A stretch of 64,000 nucleotides of DNA. Origin: JABMQB01 sp964575025. Lineage in GTDB: Bacteria > Bacteroidota > Bacteroidia > Bacteroidales > Prolixibacteraceae. How positions within the stretch are numbered: position 1 is the stretch's first letter; each line of letters begins with the position of its first letter. Made by a program: the position numbers and the translations under genes. The notes below the pieces were generated by a model. It saw only the letters and a list, made by a program, of their open reading frames with translations. It was not told where the DNA came from and did no database searches. Positions 54,646-61,917 of the stretch are shown piece by piece. The stretch is taken from assembly GCA_964575025.1 (NCBI GenBank), contig CAZNPV010000009.1:1-64000 (forward strand), written 5' to 3'.

Positions 54646-54691
54646 CTCCCCTCTTTTAGGGGAGCCATCAGCCGGAAGGCTGACAGAGGGG
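54646..54691. repeat. Palindromic intergenic element with alternative pairings
   Basis: ctcccc (54646-54651) pairs with ggggag (54659-54664). Next tcagcc (54668-54673) pairs with ggctga (54678-54683) around a ggaa tetraloop. Alternatively cccctct (54648-54654) pairs with agagggg (54685-54691), enclosing the second hairpin. It lies in the 253-bp divergent region before recG, where no gene is seen. Confidence 0.6.
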
Positions 54692-54838
54692 TGAACCCAT
54701 TCATCCATCCACTCTTTCCCGGAAGGTGATTTTTTATTGAAATTTGTACAATAATCGTAAATTTATGCTTTCAATCGATCGAACCGGAGGAAATTTTTTT
54801 CAGTATCGGTTTGATTTAACAGGGTAAAAGTAAAATGA

Positions 54839-56941
54839 ATGCCGGCTTTTCTTGATCAGGACATACAATTTCTATCGGGGGTAGGGCCTAAAAGGGCTGA
54901 ACTTCTTAAAAAAGAAATCGGAATGAAAACTTTTGGTGACCTGATCGGCTACTATCCTTATAAATATATTGACCGGACAAAATTTTATGCGATCAGCGAG
55001 ATTCATTCTCAGATGCCGTATATACAGGTAAAAGGGAAGATTGTATCGCTTGATACGGTAGGTGTTGGAAATAAACAACGTCTGGTAGCCCGTTTCAGGG
55101 ACGATACAGGATGGCTTGAACTGGTCTGGTTCAAGGGGATCCGATACCAGAAAGATTTCCTGAAATTGAATACGGAATATATCGTTTTCGGAAAACCCTC
55201 AGAATTCAACGGACGGATCAATGTGGTTCATCCGGAACTGGAAAATACAGCGAATCAGGTGCTGCAGCCTTCAGGAATCTTTCAGGGATATTATATCACC
55301 ACCGAAAACATGAAAAAGAAGTTTATTAACTCGAAGGTGGTGCATAAATTGCAGCTGGCCCTGATTGAAAAAATCAGGGGGCACATAGCCGAAACCCTGC
55401 CGGCTTCAATGGTTTCAGAATTAAAATTAATGCCCCTGGAGGATGCCCTGGTGACCATCCATAAACCAGAAAATACCCAGGCACTCAGGAAAGCCCGGTT
55501 CAGGCTAAAGTTTGAGGAACTATTGCTGATCCAGCTTAAAATTCTGCGATTAAAACACCACCGTGAAAATAAATTTAAAGGCTACATTTTCTCGGACATA
55601 GGCTACCATGTGAATACGTTTTACAGGGATTTTTTGCCGTTTAAATTAACCGGAGCACAAAAAAAAGTGATTCGGGAGATACGGGCTGATGTGGGAAAAT
55701 TCCATCAGATGAACCGTTTGCTTCAGGGGGATGTGGGTAGCGGAAAAACCCTGGTTGCCCTGATGACGATGCTGATGGCCCTCGATAACGGTTATCAGGC
55801 TTGTCTTATGGCTCCTACTGAGATCCTTGCCCAACAACATTTTGCGTCTCTTTCAGCGATGCTGGAAGGAATGAACCTGGATGTGGGATTGCTGACCGGT
55901 TCCACCAAAAACAGCGAAAGAGAAAGGTTGCACGAAAAGTTGCGGACCGGAGAAATGTCTATTTTAATAGGGACCCATGCCCTGATTGAAGATGTCGTGC
56001 AGTTTAAAAAACTGGGACTTGTCATCATTGATGAACAACATCGGTTTGGTGTAGCCCAGCGCGCAAGGTTATGGGAAAAAAGCAACCGTATTCCGCCTCA
56101 TGTGCTGGTTATGACGGCAACTCCTATACCGCGGACCCTGGCTATGACATTGTACGGTGACCTGGATGTTTCAGTGATTGATGAACTTCCTCCGGGGAGG
56201 AAACCTGTTCAAACCATCCATTATTTTGAAAATAACCGGCCCAAAGTGATTAACTTTCTGAGGCTCCAGCTCAAAAAAGGGAGACAGGTTTACATTGTGT
56301 ATCCGTTGATCAGTGAGTCAGAAAAACTGGACCTGAAAAATTTGGAAGAAGGCTTCCGGCATACCGTTGAAAGGTTTCCGGAATACAAGGTGGGAATGGT
56401 CCATGGGAAAATGAAATCTCCGGACAAAGAAAGTGAAATGCAGAAATTCAAGAACAGAGAAACCCAGATTCTGGTATCCACAACAGTTATCGAAGTAGGC
56501 GTGGATATACCCAATGCTTCGGTAATGGTCATCGAAAGCGCGGAGCGATTTGGTTTATCCCAGCTTCACCAATTACGGGGGAGGGTAGGAAGAGGCGCCG
56601 ACCAGTCCTACTGCATTCTGATGTCATCCTATAAACTGGGAAACGAAAGCCGAAAAAGGCTGGCAACCATGGTTCGTACCAACGATGGATTTGAAATTGC
56701 CGAGGTGGATATGAAATTGCGCGGGCCCGGTGATCTGGAAGGTACCCGGCAGAGTGGTCTCGGTTTTGACCTGAAAATTGCCAACCTTGCAAAAGATGGG
56801 GAGATCCTGCAACTGGCACGTAGCTATGCATACAGAATACTGGAAGATGATCCGGAACTGAAAAAAACTGTTAACCGCAATTTACAGAAGAAACTCCTTG
56901 CTTCGGATACTACGGAATTTAACTGGGGAGTAATCAGCTGA
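54839..56941 (+). CDS. recG: ATP-dependent DNA helicase RecG
   Basis: 700 residues. The N-terminal wedge/OB part has FLSGVGPKRAELLKKE and RFRDDTGWLELVWFKG. The helicase core shows LLQGDVGSGKTLVALM, MAPTEILAQQHF, IIDEQHRFGVAQRARL, VMTATPIPRTLAMTLYGDLD, and QLRGRVGRGADQSYCIL. The C-terminal TRG hook region is present (GFEIAEVDMKLRGPGDLEGT). It remodels stalled replication forks and Holliday junctions. Of two overlapping ATGs, 54839 fits the family start (MPAFLDQDIQFLSGVG). It converges on tcdA. Confidence 0.96.
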   Translation: MPAFLDQDIQFLSGVGPKRAELLKKEIGMKTFGDLIGYYPYKYIDRTKFYAISEIHSQMPYIQVKGKIVSLDTVGVGNKQRLVARFRDDTGWLELVWFKGIRYQKDFLKLNTEYIVFGKPSEFNGRINVVHPELENTANQVLQPSGIFQGYYITTENMKKKFINSKVVHKLQLALIEKIRGHIAETLPASMVSELKLMPLEDALVTIHKPENTQALRKARFRLKFEELLLIQLKILRLKHHRENKFKGYIFSDIGYHVNTFYRDFLPFKLTGAQKKVIREIRADVGKFHQMNRLLQGDVGSGKTLVALMTMLMALDNGYQACLMAPTEILAQQHFASLSAMLEGMNLDVGLLTGSTKNSERERLHEKLRTGEMSILIGTHALIEDVVQFKKLGLVIIDEQHRFGVAQRARLWEKSNRIPPHVLVMTATPIPRTLAMTLYGDLDVSVIDELPPGRKPVQTIHYFENNRPKVINFLRLQLKKGRQVYIVYPLISESEKLDLKNLEEGFRHTVERFPEYKVGMVHGKMKSPDKESEMQKFKNRETQILVSTTVIEVGVDIPNASVMVIESAERFGLSQLHQLRGRVGRGADQSYCILMSSYKLGNESRKRLATMVRTNDGFEIAEVDMKLRGPGDLEGTRQSGLGFDLKIANLAKDGEILQLARSYAYRILEDDPELKKTVNRNLQKKLLASDTTEFNWGVIS

Positions 56942-56971
56942 TCGTTCAGGGCATGCAATGGGGAACGCATG

Positions 56972-57688
56972 TTAAGGCAACCCAGCCAACTCCCGGATAA
57001 CAGTTCCTGCCATATAACAACCGAAGAGCGGTGGCATATAGGAAATGGTGCCGACAACCGATTTCTGGTTATCCCCCTCTTTGGTCAGGATGGCTTCTCC
57101 GGGAACATCCTCCGGAGAGAAAACCGTGGTAATTCCTTTTTTTATTCCCATGCGTGCCAGCCTTTTCCGGATCATCCGTGCCAGGCGGCAATTGTAGGTC
57201 TCTGAAAGATCAGCAATCCGAACTTTCGCAGGGTCAGTCTTCCCTCCTGAGCCCATGGAGCTGATTATCCGATACTTTCTTTGAAAGCTGTGAAACAGTA
57301 AAAAAACTTTGGGCGACAGAGAATCAATGGCATCGACAACATAATCAAAATACTGACTATCAAGTACTTCAATAGTTCGTTCGTCGCGAAGGAATTCCTG
57401 ATACTCTGTTAGTTCAACATCCGGATTGATCTCTTTTAACCTTTGAGCAAGAATCCTGGTTTTTGGCTTTCCTTCGTTGCTTTTTAAGGCCAGCAATTGC
57501 CTGTTGCGGTTTGTCTCCTCCAGGGTGTCTCCATCAACCAGGGTCATGTTCCCTACACCTGCCCGACAGATCAGTTCGGCAGCATACGCACCGACTCCTC
57601 CCAATCCAACTACCAGAACATGCGTTCTTTTTAGCTGACTGAGTTTTTCTGTGCCAATCAGTAATTCCGTTCTTTCCAGCCAATGCAT
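56972..57688 (-). CDS. tcdA: tRNA threonylcarbamoyladenosine dehydratase (ThiF/E1-like)
   Basis: 238 residues. The E1-like nucleotide-binding fold shows VVGLGGVGAYAAELICRAGV, LVDGDTLEETNRNRQLLAL with the NRQ motif, and the DAIDSL aspartate. The C-terminal part contains IISSMGSGGKTDPAKVRIAD, typical of the CsdL/TcdA family that dehydrates t6A37 to cyclic t6A in tRNA. It overlaps nothing but starts 2 nt after the TatD gene stop, so it is co-transcribed with it. Confidence 0.93.
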   Translation of the reverse strand: MHWLERTELLIGTEKLSQLKRTHVLVVGLGGVGAYAAELICRAGVGNMTLVDGDTLEETNRNRQLLALKSNEGKPKTRILAQRLKEINPDVELTEYQEFLRDERTIEVLDSQYFDYVVDAIDSLSPKVFLLFHSFQRKYRIISSMGSGGKTDPAKVRIADLSETYNCRLARMIRKRLARMGIKKGITTVFSPEDVPGEAILTKEGDNQKSVVGTISYMPPLFGCYMAGTVIRELAGLP

Positions 57689-57690
57689 TC

Positions 57691-58350
57691 TTATGCAATT
57701 AATCGTTCAAAATTCTCCCTGACAGATTTTATAAGCAGGGAAAGATCAATATTTCTTAGGGTCGATGCTTTGTGGTATATCTCCCTGATGGAACCGGAGA
57801 ATTCATCGGTTTCCAGAAAAATCTTATCCAAAGGCAATCTCCTGAAAGCTTCTTCGGTTTTTACATTTCCCTCTAAAAGGATCTTCCCAAAAGAAAAATG
57901 AAATCCATATTTTTCCATTTGCATTGCCTGTTGTACAGGTCCTCTGAAGCCATGTAAAATCCATGGATTCCCGGTGTTGTTTTTTTTTCTGAATTCCAGC
58001 ATTTCATTGCAGGTTTTAACGCAATGGATCATCAAGGGCTTTTGAAATTTTTTTGCTAGTTCAATGTGTTTTTCAAAAACCCGTTTCTGCTCCTTTTGGT
58101 CGGTTCCACAAATCTTGTCGAGTCCGCATTCTCCCACAAAAACAACATGATCGTGTTGGACGGCCTCTTCAACCTGGATTAACATGCTGTTGTTTTTTTC
58201 CTGCGATTGAATATGCCACGGATGGAGTCCTGCTGAATAGTAGTTGTTTTTATGAAAATCCTTGAATCCTTCACCCGGAAAAAGATTCTGTACCGCAATC
58301 AACCCTGGTTCAGAGTATGCTTTGTGGGTGTGGATATCGATGTAACACAT
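57691..58350 (-). CDS. TatD-family metal-dependent hydrolase
   Basis: 219 residues. Metal-ligand motifs are YIDIHTHKAY, the glutamate in FVGECGLDKI, the histidine in LMIHCVKTCNE and WILHGFRG, and the aspartate in FLETDEFSG. This is the TatD deoxyribonuclease-like TIM barrel, shorter than the usual 250-265 residues. The stop is 2 nt from the tcdA start, so both belong to one transcript. Confidence 0.92.
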   Translation of the reverse strand: MCYIDIHTHKAYSEPGLIAVQNLFPGEGFKDFHKNNYYSAGLHPWHIQSQEKNNSMLIQVEEAVQHDHVVFVGECGLDKICGTDQKEQKRVFEKHIELAKKFQKPLMIHCVKTCNEMLEFRKKNNTGNPWILHGFRGPVQQAMQMEKYGFHFSFGKILLEGNVKTEEAFRRLPLDKIFLETDEFSGSIREIYHKASTLRNIDLSLLIKSVRENFERLIA

Positions 58351-58364
58351 AGATGTACTTTTTG

Positions 58365-58478
58365 TTATGTCATTTTTAGAAGGATTTTCACCACTTTTTC
58401 AGTTTCTTCGGCAATAGGTCCGATCGATGCATCCAGCATATAACATGGAGCTGTCACGACTTTTTTTTTTGTTGACAT
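58365..58478 (-). CDS. Possible 37-residue protein upstream of tatD
   Basis: An ATG at 58478 is preceded by an A-rich leader (aaacaaccaat) like that of real genes here. It opens a 37-codon frame (MSTKKKVVTAPCYMLDASIG, then PIAEETEKVVKILLKMT) ending 14 nt before the tatD start. No family is recognised. It could be a small protein or a leader ORF; conservation in relatives would decide. Confidence 0.4.
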   Translation of the reverse strand: MSTKKKVVTAPCYMLDASIGPIAEETEKVVKILLKMT

Positions 58479-58650
58479 ATTGGTTGTTTTATTTGGTTTG
58501 CGTTCAAAATTACGATTTCCAGAGCACAATCCGAAGTCTTCACAGAAGGAAAAATATGCGGGTTGAATCCTGAACGGATTCATCCTCAACGCACGGGGTC
58601 AATGGCTGTATAGAAAGAATAAAGAATGATTCAGGAAAAAAATCTTTACG

Positions 58651-58998
58651 TTATATTTCCGGCTCGTCATAATACCGTTCTTCGTCGTCGTTGTCGCCAC
58701 TCATCTCATCGTATTTATCCTCATACTCTTCCCGGATATTGTCTTTAAGCATTCCTTCATCATCATAGTCATCGTCGTCATCAATGATCTGCTGAGCTTC
58801 CGAGATTGTCATCCTTACGAGGTAATATTTTTCTTCCGTTTCAAAGGGCAGGGCACTGACCAGTTTCCCTTCTTTGTTATAGAAATGAATGAGACTCTCG
58901 CTGAATCCCTGGGGATAATACAGTTTTATTTGTTCCTGGATGGCCTGATCCAGTTTATCGTAGTCCTTTACTACCCTTGGTTTATTCGTCTGAGCCAT
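58651..58998 (-). CDS. Conserved acidic Bacteroidota protein, function unknown
   Basis: 115 residues, no signal peptide. The first 75 residues look folded (KDYDKLDQAIQEQIKLYYP, then SLIHFYNKEGKLVSALPFET, and YLVRMTISEAQQI). The last 40 are extremely acidic with DDDDD runs. The pattern is seen in uncharacterised Bacteroidota proteins. Acidic tails often serve as nucleic-acid mimics or protein-interaction segments; no specific function can be given. It stands alone between intergenic regions of 60 and 100 bp. Confidence 0.8.
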   Translation of the reverse strand: MAQTNKPRVVKDYDKLDQAIQEQIKLYYPQGFSESLIHFYNKEGKLVSALPFETEEKYYLVRMTISEAQQIIDDDDDYDDEGMLKDNIREEYEDKYDEMSGDNDDEERYYDEPEI

Positions 58999-59100
58999 TT
59001 TGACAAAACATTTAGTACGATCATTATTTGAGTTTTCAATAATACTAAAATCTTTTATGAAAAAAAATTTGTTGCAAAAAAACTGATGTTTTTTATTATT

Positions 59101-59973
59101 TTAATCCCAGTGCATCACACCAGACTGGAAATCAATGAATTCGAACTTTGTTCTGTTTCCTATGAAGTTTATGGGGAATTTTTGCAGGAACCTCACGTTT
59201 TTGCCATTCAGTCGTGCGGGTTTCCACTCTCCTTCAAGGTTCAGGAAAGCAGAGAGGACCACATGGTTTACGGTGCTGTTTATTCCTTTTAATAACCGGA
59301 GTCCGTCAATGGTTCCATTTTCCATAACCACAAAAGCTACCTCAATTTCTCCTGTTAAAACTGAATAGTCAACCTTGTTTTTTTTGAACGTTTCCAACAG
59401 GTGTCTGTGAAGCGAGTCCATGCCCGGAGTGAACCGTGGAGACGTATCCACCGAGAAAAAAATATTCTCAAGGTATTGCTGACCGTCTTCCAGCCAGTTT
59501 TGGTTTGATAGCAGCTCGTTATTCCGGAATTCCGAAACCGATTTTTTCGTACCATTCAGATAATATTCTGTAACCTTTCCGTGAAGGATCAGCGGTACCA
59601 CCGATTTGGTAAATCCTGTTCGGATGATCTGGTTTTCTATCCGCTCAGTGAACGCATACAATCCGTTCGTTTGAGGAATGTATTGGCGATATATGATCTG
59701 TTTTGAGGTAGGGGTGCGGACTTTAATCCGGTATGTGTTTTCATCGGTTTTCTTCAGGATCTCTGTCCGGGTCTTTGACCAGCCGGAACCGATGTATGCA
59801 AAGGTTGTTATTCTGGTCTTTTTGCCGGACTTGTATTGAATCTCTTTTTTGATGTTTTTACTGGTTGACTGGCCGGTTTTTCCATTGACCCCAAGATAGA
59901 TCAACGTATCATTCTGAGCGATAAGACCCAGGGTGCTCATCAACAAATAGCAAAGGGAAAAAAACTGTTTCAT
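59101..59973 (-). CDS. TonB-C-like secreted protein (paralogue 1)
   Basis: 290 residues with signal peptide (FFSLCYLLMSTLGLIAQ). The middle carries MORN-like repeats (GKVTEYYLNGTKKSVSEFRN). The C-terminal 80 residues resemble a TonB C-terminal domain (TGEIEVAFVVMENGTIDGL, GEWKPARLNGKNVRFLQKFP, the last with the PxxxNGxPV-like strand). There is no membrane anchor or proline-rich spacer as in true TonB, so it does not energise receptors. It lies 73 nt downstream of its paralogue at 60047. Confidence 0.85.
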   Translation of the reverse strand: MKQFFSLCYLLMSTLGLIAQNDTLIYLGVNGKTGQSTSKNIKKEIQYKSGKKTRITTFAYIGSGWSKTRTEILKKTDENTYRIKVRTPTSKQIIYRQYIPQTNGLYAFTERIENQIIRTGFTKSVVPLILHGKVTEYYLNGTKKSVSEFRNNELLSNQNWLEDGQQYLENIFFSVDTSPRFTPGMDSLHRHLLETFKKNKVDYSVLTGEIEVAFVVMENGTIDGLRLLKGINSTVNHVVLSAFLNLEGEWKPARLNGKNVRFLQKFPINFIGNRTKFEFIDFQSGVMHWD

Positions 59974-60046
59974 GTGATTTCTATGATTTTTTTATCCGGG
60001 TTCTTTTAAAAAGAAAGATCGACAAGCGGTTCAGTGCATGTTCCTG

Positions 60047-60904
60047 TCAGAGGAACATGATATCAAAATAATCAAATCCATGGTATTCAATGTTTGTGAA
60101 ATTTACCGGGAACCTGTTATAGTATTTCACGGGTTTTCCATTGAGGCGGGCTGGTTCCCAAGGGCCAATCAGTGTCTTGAATGCATCAAGCATGATCTGG
60201 TCAATTCCCGGTTGAATACCCTCCTCAATATGAAAACCTCCGGCTCTGCCGTTTTCAAAAACAACAAAACCAATGGTCAGTTTTCCGGTAATATTCTGCA
60301 AATCAAGTTGGTATTTTTCATATGCATGGAATAAATGGTTTTTGATCGAATCAGCTCCCGGAATAAATTCGGGTTGTTCATCTACAGAATAAAAGATATT
60401 GCTGTAGTATTTTTCTCCATCTTGCAGCCAGTTCATGTTCGAAATAAGTTCGTTGTTACGGTATATTGATTCCGATCTTTTGTTTCCGTTAGGATAATAG
60501 ACAGTGACGGTTCCATGCAGAATTAAGGGTATTTTTGACTTTGTATGGCCGGTACGTATCAATTGGTTGCCTTTTTTTTCAGTAAAACAGTATAGTTCAT
60601 TCTCAGCAGAAGAAAACCAGATGGTTTTGGTTGATTTTGAATCCTGGGTTTTTGCTTTTACGTGGTAGGTGTTGGGGTCTTTCTTGCGAAAGGTTTCGGT
60701 TAAACATTTTTCCCAATGGCCTGCTATTTTGGAATAGGTCGTTGCCCTGATTTTATTTTCCGAGAGGTATTGAATGGTTTTTTTGAATTGCTGTAAACTT
60801 TCCGGATTGATTTTTCCGTTGGCACCCAGGTAGATGGTTGTATCGTTTTTTCCGTAAACGAACAGAACAATACTGATCAGAAGCGTTGAGGCGATCCATT
60901 TCAT
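60047..60904 (-). CDS. TonB-C-like secreted protein (paralogue 2)
   Basis: 285 residues with signal peptide (IASTLLISIVLFVYG). It aligns along its whole length with the protein at 59101: ILHGTVTVYYPNGNKRSE against ILHGKVTEYYLNGTKKSV, NIFYSVDEQPEFIPGADS against NIFFSVDTSPRFTPGMDS, and EPARLNGKPVKYYNRFPVNF against KPARLNGKNVRFLQKFPINF. It is a clear tandem duplication of moderate age. It is the first protein gene downstream of the structured RNA at 61038-61555, whose terminator hairpin lies 134 nt before the start codon. Confidence 0.85.
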   Translation of the reverse strand: MKWIASTLLISIVLFVYGKNDTTIYLGANGKINPESLQQFKKTIQYLSENKIRATTYSKIAGHWEKCLTETFRKKDPNTYHVKAKTQDSKSTKTIWFSSAENELYCFTEKKGNQLIRTGHTKSKIPLILHGTVTVYYPNGNKRSESIYRNNELISNMNWLQDGEKYYSNIFYSVDEQPEFIPGADSIKNHLFHAYEKYQLDLQNITGKLTIGFVVFENGRAGGFHIEEGIQPGIDQIMLDAFKTLIGPWEPARLNGKPVKYYNRFPVNFTNIEYHGFDYFDIMFL

Positions 60905-61022
60905 GGCTTATGATTTTATTTCCCGTAAAACTATAAAAAAACCAGCAAATAATAATTTCTTTAACGCGATCTGCAGGCTTCGGGAATTTATGATTTTCCA
61001 GGTGTAGTTGTTTCATGGGAGA

Positions 61023-61064
61023 GCTAAAAACACAAATGGGGACTACTCTGTGAGAATAGCCCCC
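61023..61064 (-). terminator. Terminator hairpin ending the structured RNA
   Basis: On the minus strand a 12-bp stem, positions 61064-61053 with 61049-61038, closes a 3-nt loop. Two of its pairs are G-U on the minus strand but would be A-C mismatches on the plus strand, so the minus strand is the functional sense. The following minus-strand sequence is T-rich (ATTTGTGTTTTTAG, 61037-61024). Confidence 0.75.
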
Positions 61065-61555
61065 ATTCACTTCAGAAAACCGAAATTTCCTTCCGTGCCA
61101 GGTTACGGTTATTGTGACCGGCTGTTTTCACACCTTTCGGTGATCATCAGCCCCTGGCCTTCCGGTTTTGCCTTCTACAGCAAAACTTTCCGGCTGTCCG
61201 TTCGATATACCGGATATCTTCCCGGACGAAGTGTCTTTTCCCGTTTCATTATGGCTTTACCTTCACTTGCGTTCGGTTAATGCCTGAAAAAAACAGTTTC
61301 TGAGTAAACTCTTCGACTGTTCCGCAGTACAACCTTGAAACCGAAATCTCTTGGTTTTCTGCCGGAAGACTCAATCTTTGAAAGAACGTCTGGTTTTCTT
61401 TCCGTGATCGAATGAACGTTGGCCCCAGACCGCCAGGTTCAAACTTCGGCTCCTTCCATGAGCAGATCCGAAGATCTGGATGATCAGAATCCGGTTCCGA
61501 CTAAGGTCCCGTTTCTTCTCCTCATTTCCGGTGCTGCCTTTTATCGCTCACCTGG
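61038..61555 (-). ncRNA. Candidate structured noncoding RNA of about 520 nt, family not recognised
   Basis: Transcription would run from about 61555 down to the terminator hairpin at 61064-61038. Nested stems seen: 61463-61468 with 61473-61478 around a cUUCGg tetraloop; 61414-61417 with 61437-61440, continued by 61420-61423 with 61432-61435; 61380-61386 with 61396-61402; 61292-61297 with 61316-61321; 61196-61200 with 61223-61227, enclosing 61204-61208 with 61214-61218; 61165-61171 with 61180-61186. A three-way junction is closed by 61097-61102 with 61153-61158. Inside it are 61107-61109/61117-61119, and 61120-61124/61148-61152 holding a GAAA-capped stem 61131-61142. No protein frame of useful length fits this strand. 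The sequence lacks the conserved cores of RNase P, tmRNA, SRP RNA and group II domain V. It may be stand-alone or a long leader of the gene at 60904. Confidence 0.55.
61287..61321 (-). terminator. Internal hairpin with T run inside the structured RNA
   Basis: On the minus strand AACAGT (61321-61316) pairs with ACTGTT (61297-61292), enclosing a smaller GAG/CTC stem, and is followed at once by T5 (61291-61287). It could stop part of the transcripts and give a short RNA of about 265 nt besides the full one. Confidence 0.45.
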
Positions 61556-61560
61556 TATTT

Positions 61561-61593
61561 CAAAAGTACTACTTTATCCCGGTTTGTTCCAAA
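61561..61593 (-). promoter_or_regulatory. Bacteroidota-type promoter of the structured RNA
   Basis: On the minus strand TTTG (61593-61590) is followed after 21 nt by TACTTTTG (61568-61561), matching the -33 TTTG and -7 TAnnTTTG elements of the primary sigma factor. It is the best full promoter match noticed in the window, and it points into the stem-rich region with no protein start behind it. Confidence 0.65.
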
Positions 61594-61733
61594 TATTTCT
61601 GAAGATATAAATGAACGATAAATCCACATCCGTTATTAACAATTGTTGATAACTGCGGATTTGCTGTTTTTAACTCGCCTGCAGGCTTTCGTTTTCCTTC
61701 CTGGATACAGTGATTCTGTAGTTTACTTTCCGT

Positions 61734-61889
61734 TCAGAAAGTCATTACGGTGTCGATTCCAAAAACGGTATGAAGGTGGTTCAGATCCTCCCGGTTTAAT
61801 CCGACGCTGGTCACCTCAAAATTCTTTTTCAGGTCAATGGCTATGGCACTCCCAACAAGGCCTGCGCCCAATATTACAATTTTCTTCAT
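61734..61889 (-). pseudogene. N-terminal remnant of a saccharopine-dehydrogenase-like gene
   Basis: From ATG at 61889, 28 nt after the permease stop, 51 codons encode a Rossmann N-terminus: MKKIVILGAGLVGSAIAIDL, then EVTSVGLNREDLNHL and a TGA at 61734-61736. GAGLVGSAIA is the nucleotide-binding loop, and the start resembles Bacteroidota saccharopine dehydrogenases of about 390-450 residues. The remaining 85-90 percent is missing, replaced by 130 bp without features and the promoter of the structured RNA. It is not a copy of the intact protein at 37817-39178, which begins differently. The original neighbour was probably the amino-acid permease. Confidence 0.75.
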
Positions 61890-61917
61890 GTGTGTATATT
61901 TAAATGAACACCGCGTT

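Noticed and set aside
61008..61280. Plus-strand ORF of 90 codons inside the 1-kb region
   Set aside because: Composition is unlike a protein of this genome, and the structured features all favour the other strand.
61038..61555. Group II intron, RNase P RNA or tmRNA
   Set aside because: No GUGYG start, domain V, P4 core (gaggaaagtcc), tag-coding sequence or tRNA-like end is visible.
61643..61903. Plus-strand ORF of 86 codons
   Set aside because: It is the antisense shadow of the saccharopine-dehydrogenase-like remnant.
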